Shown: one piece after another, positions 61,901 through 64,000 of the stretch | Layout of the letters: each line of letters starts with the position of its first letter | Position numbering within the stretch: the stretch's first letter is position 1 | DNA from: an uncultured Serinicoccus sp. | GTDB lineage: Bacteria > Actinomycetota > Actinomycetes > Actinomycetales > Dermatophilaceae | Assembly: GCF_947500995.1 (NCBI RefSeq) | Contig: NZ_CANMUA010000010.1 | Location: 62,001 to 126,000 of the forward strand | Length of the DNA stretch: 64,000 nt | Reading direction: 5' to 3' | The notes under the pieces: generated by a model | What the model was told of the DNA's origin: nothing | What the model saw: only the letters and a program-made list of their open reading frames with translations | The model's database searches: none | Made by a program: the position numbers and the translations under genes

Positions 61901-62705
61901 GCGGCCGGACGACACGATGGGCGGCCTCCTGCGTGGCGGCGAGGCCAGCCAGGCCCGGGCCGAGCAGGCGCGCACCACGACGACGGCCCAGGCATCGCGC
62001 CCGGCGGCGGGTGCCGCTGCGGGCCTGCCGGAGGAGCGGGGGACGGGGGCGCAGACCGTGATGGTCCTCGTCATCACCCTGGCACTGCTCGGCATCGCCA
62101 TCTTCCTCGGCTGGGGGGTCCTGCGCGGCCTCGGCGGCTCGGAGGAGGATCCCGGCACAGCCGCAGCCACGAGCTCTCCGACCGAGCAGCAGCCCGAGGA
62201 GGGCGACGACGCGGCCGCGACGAGCGAGGCCGCACCGCAGGACACCGAGCAGGCGGAGCCGGCCCCCGAGCCGCAGGGGCCCATCAGCATCGAGGGGATC
62301 ACGTCCTTCGACCCCGAGGGCGACGGCGACGAGCGCAACGACCTGGCGCCGCTGGCCGTCGACGGCGACGAGGGCACCGAGTGGACCTCGCACACCTACC
62401 TGTCCGAGGGGTGGGGCTCGCTGAAGAGCGGCACCGGTCTCGTGCTCGACCTCGGGGAGGAGACCGAGGTGTCGGAGGTGGAGGTCGTGCTCGGGGAGGG
62501 CGACATGGGCGCGACGCTCTACGTCGCGGACACCCCGACGCTGGACGGCGCCACCGAGCTGGGCAGCGAGGACTCCGCAGAGGGGACGTGGACCGTCTCC
62601 CCCGACGAGCCGGCGACGGGGCGCTACGTCATCCTGTGGTTCACCCGGGCCTTCGCCGGACCGGACGGTGAGATCGTGCGAGTGGCCGAGATCACCGTCC
62701 GGTGA
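58953..62705 (+). CDS. mviN: MviN/MurJ lipid II flippase fused to pseudokinase and extracellular domain
   Basis: A 1250-residue protein. Residues 1 to about 560 are MurJ, which flips lipid II outwards, with about 14 helices (SVIMAGGTLASRLLGMAR, DTANTIPNTIYLLLAAG). After a linker, a kinase-fold domain starts near 637 (GDRYVLDELLAE). It lacks the catalytic lysine (VAVTVL), has HLYLNPHS instead of HRDLKP, and SGVG instead of DFG, so it is a pseudokinase, as in mycobacterial MviN where it binds FhaA. A helix (about 1036-1060) leads to an external discoidin-like beta domain. GTG 58953 has GGGAGG upstream. An internal promoter-like element and ATG lie at the domain border. Confidence 0.93.
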   Translation: MSDNGTGSSSSLARSSVIMAGGTLASRLLGMARMALLGIAIGVLTPAGSVWDTANTIPNTIYLLLAAGVFNVLLLPQLTRAMTRGREGQEYSDRLITLSVAILVLGTVVFTAAAPLVTKVYALSWAWDDPKLQLAVVFAYLCIPQMLFYGLHTVMGQVLAAHHRFAAFTWSPALANIVAIVGIVVFMRRYPDAGTIELQDWTPGMIGLLAGSATLGIVLQALVLVPAVRATGFRWRPRWGLRGVGLGTAGVMAGWALADMAVSQGGMLVVTNLLSDVIDQVPDAPGKITYTYAFSLFVLPHSLIALSLLTAIYPVLSKDAARDDLTAMAEHTSRGLRLLGSAMVPIALGMVLFAPLLVRVVYFGSTPAEHAAIAAIVVAMVVGLVPYGVYLLCSRVFYSFEDARTPFLFQVAVTSVLLTMCLVAAFAAPARVAILLGLGQALGQTTAAVLGLRAARRRLPALGLRSTGATFLRAGAAAVLALAPAWLAMRLLDRGAPPDPTSTQPQGVDGFVSAAATLAVAGTLFLVVYAVLAHRFGVREVGDVAAPLLRRVPGLRRFAPRGATAAVTDIDPARVDTTAAADAASSLSGLEEQPAGGPTTDRPTRDGAATAAGPGGRGTLGWDDHRTRPGEDTSMDRLEVGTRLGDRYVLDELLAEREGGGLEYWSAKDSTLGRLVAVTVLPSEGPSAQVAAAVLDGARRVASVDDPRLVRVLDVGDEDGLCWIIEEGLSEAESLASLVEEHPLPAEEARRLVGESAAALESARRRGLHHLYLNPHSVLRTSEGAVKVSGVGVASALEGTDDVTADEASLIDSADLVSLLYTALTGRWPGEDLAGVRPARRLADGTLPAPSELVSGVPGDLDALCRLAHGSEADLHAAPHTPGELVRQLSPWSPEMVRGTPPGELATPATPRRHDGHDGHGDDAARGAVAASAAAGAATGSATGAEAHGSGSDGTTADATDEVPRPYYRTEASAAAPAGARPARPDDTMGGLLRGGEASQARAEQARTTTTAQASRPAAGAAAGLPEERGTGAQTVMVLVITLALLGIAIFLGWGVLRGLGGSEEDPGTAAATSSPTEQQPEEGDDAAATSEAAPQDTEQAEPAPEPQGPISIEGITSFDPEGDGDERNDLAPLAVDGDEGTEWTSHTYLSEGWGSLKSGTGLVLDLGEETEVSEVEVVLGEGDMGATLYVADTPTLDGATELGSEDSAEGTWTVSPDEPATGRYVILWFTRAFAGPDGEIVRVAEITVR
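60811..60857 (+). promoter_or_regulatory. Internal -10 box, ribosome site and in-frame ATG inside mviN
   Basis: TAGGGT (60811-60816), then AGGAGAGG (60839-60846) and ATG 60855, which is codon 635 of mviN and the first residue of the pseudokinase domain. The layout is that of an independent gene start; the sequence before it translates as a low-complexity linker. It may allow separate synthesis of the pseudokinase half. No clear -35 box. Confidence 0.5.
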
Positions 62706-63277
62706 GCCCGACCGGCACCGTGAGCAGCGCCTCCGAGCTCGCCGGGCTGGACGACCTCACCCTCCTGCGCCGCCACCAGGACGGCGACCACGAGGCCTTC
62801 GGCGAGATCTTCCGCCGTCACCGGGACCGGATGTGGGCGGTGGCCCTGCGGACCACCCGTGACCCCGAGCTCGCCTCGGACGCCGTCCAAGACGCCTTCC
62901 TCAACGCCTTCCGTCGCGCCGGGTCCTTCCGTGGCGACGCGCAGGTCACCACCTGGCTGCACCGCATCACGGTCAACGCCTGCCTGGACCGCCTGCGGCG
63001 GAGCCGACCCACCGTCGAGCTCGAGGGGCACGAACCGGTCGACCCCCGGGACCGGCATACCTCGGTGGAGGTGCGTCTGGACGTGCAGGACGCGCTCGCC
63101 CGCCTCCCGGAGGGCCAACGGCTCGCGCTCGTCCTCGTCGACATGCACGGCCTGAGCATCGCCGAGGCGGCCGACGTCCTGGAGGTCGCCCAGGGCACCG
63201 TGAAGTCCCGGTGCTCACGCGGACGCGAGGCGATGGCGCGACTGCTGCACCTCGACGTGCAGGACGAGGGGCGGTGA
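62702..63277 (+). CDS. sigM: SigM-type ECF RNA polymerase sigma factor
   Basis: A 191-residue ECF sigma factor. Region 2 has EAFGEIFRRHRDRMWAVALR and DAVQDAFLNAFRRAGSFRGD with TTWLHRITVNACLDRLRR for -10 recognition; region 4 has LPEGQRLALVLVDMHGLSIAEAADVL and the helix GTVKSRCSRGREAM for -35 recognition. GTG 62702 overlaps the mviN stop (GTGA). Order mviN-sigM-anti-sigma equals that of mycobacteria, where SigM responds to envelope conditions. Confidence 0.93.
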   Translation: MSPTGTVSSASELAGLDDLTLLRRHQDGDHEAFGEIFRRHRDRMWAVALRTTRDPELASDAVQDAFLNAFRRAGSFRGDAQVTTWLHRITVNACLDRLRRSRPTVELEGHEPVDPRDRHTSVEVRLDVQDALARLPEGQRLALVLVDMHGLSIAEAADVLEVAQGTVKSRCSRGREAMARLLHLDVQDEGR

Positions 63278-63299
63278 CCGTCGTGGCGTCGCACCGGCA

Positions 63300-63326
63300 G
63301 GGAACCACGCCCCCGTCCTGCTCGTC
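63300..63326 (+). promoter_or_regulatory. Predicted SigM-type promoter before the anti-sigma gene
   Basis: GGGAAC (63300-63305), 17 bases, then CGTC (63323-63326), followed by GTAT. This matches the GGGAAC-N16-18-CGTC consensus of mycobacterial SigM and related ECF factors. It lies in the sigM to anti-sigma gap, so SigM would drive its own inhibitor. Confidence 0.5.
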
Positions 63327-63418
63327 GTATCCCCGTGGGCCGCACCAGGGGCCCCGGTCCGGGCGCCACCCCGGACCTGACGCAGCCGCGACGCACGAGG
63401 AGAGGAGGTTCTTGCGCC

Positions 63419-64000
63419 ATGCCCCCCGTTGACCCGCCCGAGGGCCACGACCCCGACGACCAGGAGCACGACCCCACCGGCGTCCGCGCCCTGCTCTCCG
63501 GACTGCCCGACCCCGGCCCGATGCCCGAACACCTCGTGCACCGCATCCAGACCCGTCTGGCGGTGGAGCGTGAGCACCTCGTCGACGCCGCCTCCCACCA
63601 CCCGCTGACGGGGTCGGCGGACCGGGTGGTCGACCTCGCCGCCGAGCGGGGTCGGCGACGCCCCGGCCGGACGCTGGGGCTGCTGGCCGCCGCCGCAGCG
63701 GGACTGGCGATCACCACGGTGACCTTCACCCAGCTCCTCGGCGGGACGGGCACCGGCGACAGCGGGGCGCTGGCGCAGTACCCCTCCCGGGCGGAGTCCG
63801 ACGACGCGGCCGTCGCCGACCAGGAGGAGAATGGCGGCGGCGACACCTCGGGCTCGGCGGGCGAGGACGGGACGGCAGCTGACGGCGCGTCGGAGGAGGA
63901 CGCCACCATCCCCTCCGAGGAACGCACCGACGGCGCCGGCAGCCTGGGGACCCTGAGCGAGGTCGCATCACCCACCGTCGTGCCGGACCTGGGCGTGGTG
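63419..64000 (+). CDS. Anti-sigma-M factor, truncated by the window edge
   Basis: Open for 194 codons to the right end. Residues 1-70 form the cytoplasmic part, starting MPPVDPPEGHDPDD, with a short helical segment (MPEHLVHRIQTRLAVEREHL) but no HxxxCxxC zinc motif. A membrane helix follows at about 83-105 (LGLLAAAAAGLAITTVTFT), then an acidic, Ser/Gly-rich extracytoplasmic part. Position matches Rv3912/RsmA. ATG 63419 is preceded by GAGGAGAGGAGG. Holding SigM at the membrane is inferred from context. Confidence 0.8.
   Translation, partial: MPPVDPPEGHDPDDQEHDPTGVRALLSGLPDPGPMPEHLVHRIQTRLAVEREHLVDAASHHPLTGSADRVVDLAAERGRRRPGRTLGLLAAAAAGLAITTVTFTQLLGGTGTGDSGALAQYPSRAESDDAAVADQEENGGGDTSGSAGEDGTAADGASEEDATIPSEERTDGAGSLGTLSEVASPTVVPDLGVV

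Overview
The window is GC-rich actinobacterial chromosome, almost fully coding. Gene content and order (rpsF-ssb-rpsR-rplI, ino1, a class A PBP, a CCA-adding enzyme, Nudix, MviN, SigM, anti-sigma) and promoter style point to a Micrococcales member, probably near Intrasporangiaceae/Ornithinimicrobiaceae. In relatives the pcnA-mviN-sigM block lies close to oriC, so oriC is probably beyond the right edge. I see no rRNA, tRNA, CRISPR, transposase or phage gene.

Layout. 1-5.1 kb: a CIRCE-controlled small heat-shock gene, a MATE exporter and a multi-spanning patatin-like protein. 5.2-11.6 kb: a complete Mrp/Mnh cation-proton antiporter operon on the minus strand (mnhA-B fusion, C, D, E, F, G), each gene overlapping the next by 4 bases. 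11.8-12.7 kb: an AbiEi/DUF559-like protein. 12.9-14.8 kb: rpsF-ssb-rpsR-rplI (minus) with an S6:S18-type leader. 15-46.9 kb: a large surface-polysaccharide region. 46.9-51.7 kb: ino1, a bifunctional PBP and a GT87-like membrane protein. 51.6-56 kb: a third acyltransferase, a small Wzz-like protein and the CCA-adding enzyme (minus). 56-64 kb: Nudix, DUF6049-like protein, MviN with a fused pseudokinase, SigM and a truncated anti-sigma gene (plus).

The polysaccharide region encodes two nucleotide-sugar dehydrogenases (Ugd and WecC types), WecB, a TagGH/Wzm-Wzt exporter, seven glycosyltransferase proteins (several with large unassigned N-terminal parts), two OafA-type O-acyltransferases (a third lies at 51.6 kb), a TupA-like ATP-grasp ligase and a tandem asparagine-synthase-like protein. 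WecB plus WecC should give UDP-ManNAcA and Ugd UDP-GlcA, so the likely product is an O-acylated, teichuronic-acid-like uronic acid polymer exported by the ABC route. The ligase and the asparagine-synthase-like protein could both modify uronic carboxyl groups. A LuxR-family LAL regulator sits at the end of this region.

Three genome-style signals recur. Many genes start exactly about 7 bases after a YANNNT -10 element, which suggests leaderless mRNAs and decides several start codons. Within operons genes overlap as ATGA or GTGA. The hexamer GTATGC/GCATAC is over-used, and rare codons (TAT, ATA, GTA, GCA-TAC, CAT-ACC) occur mostly where they create it.
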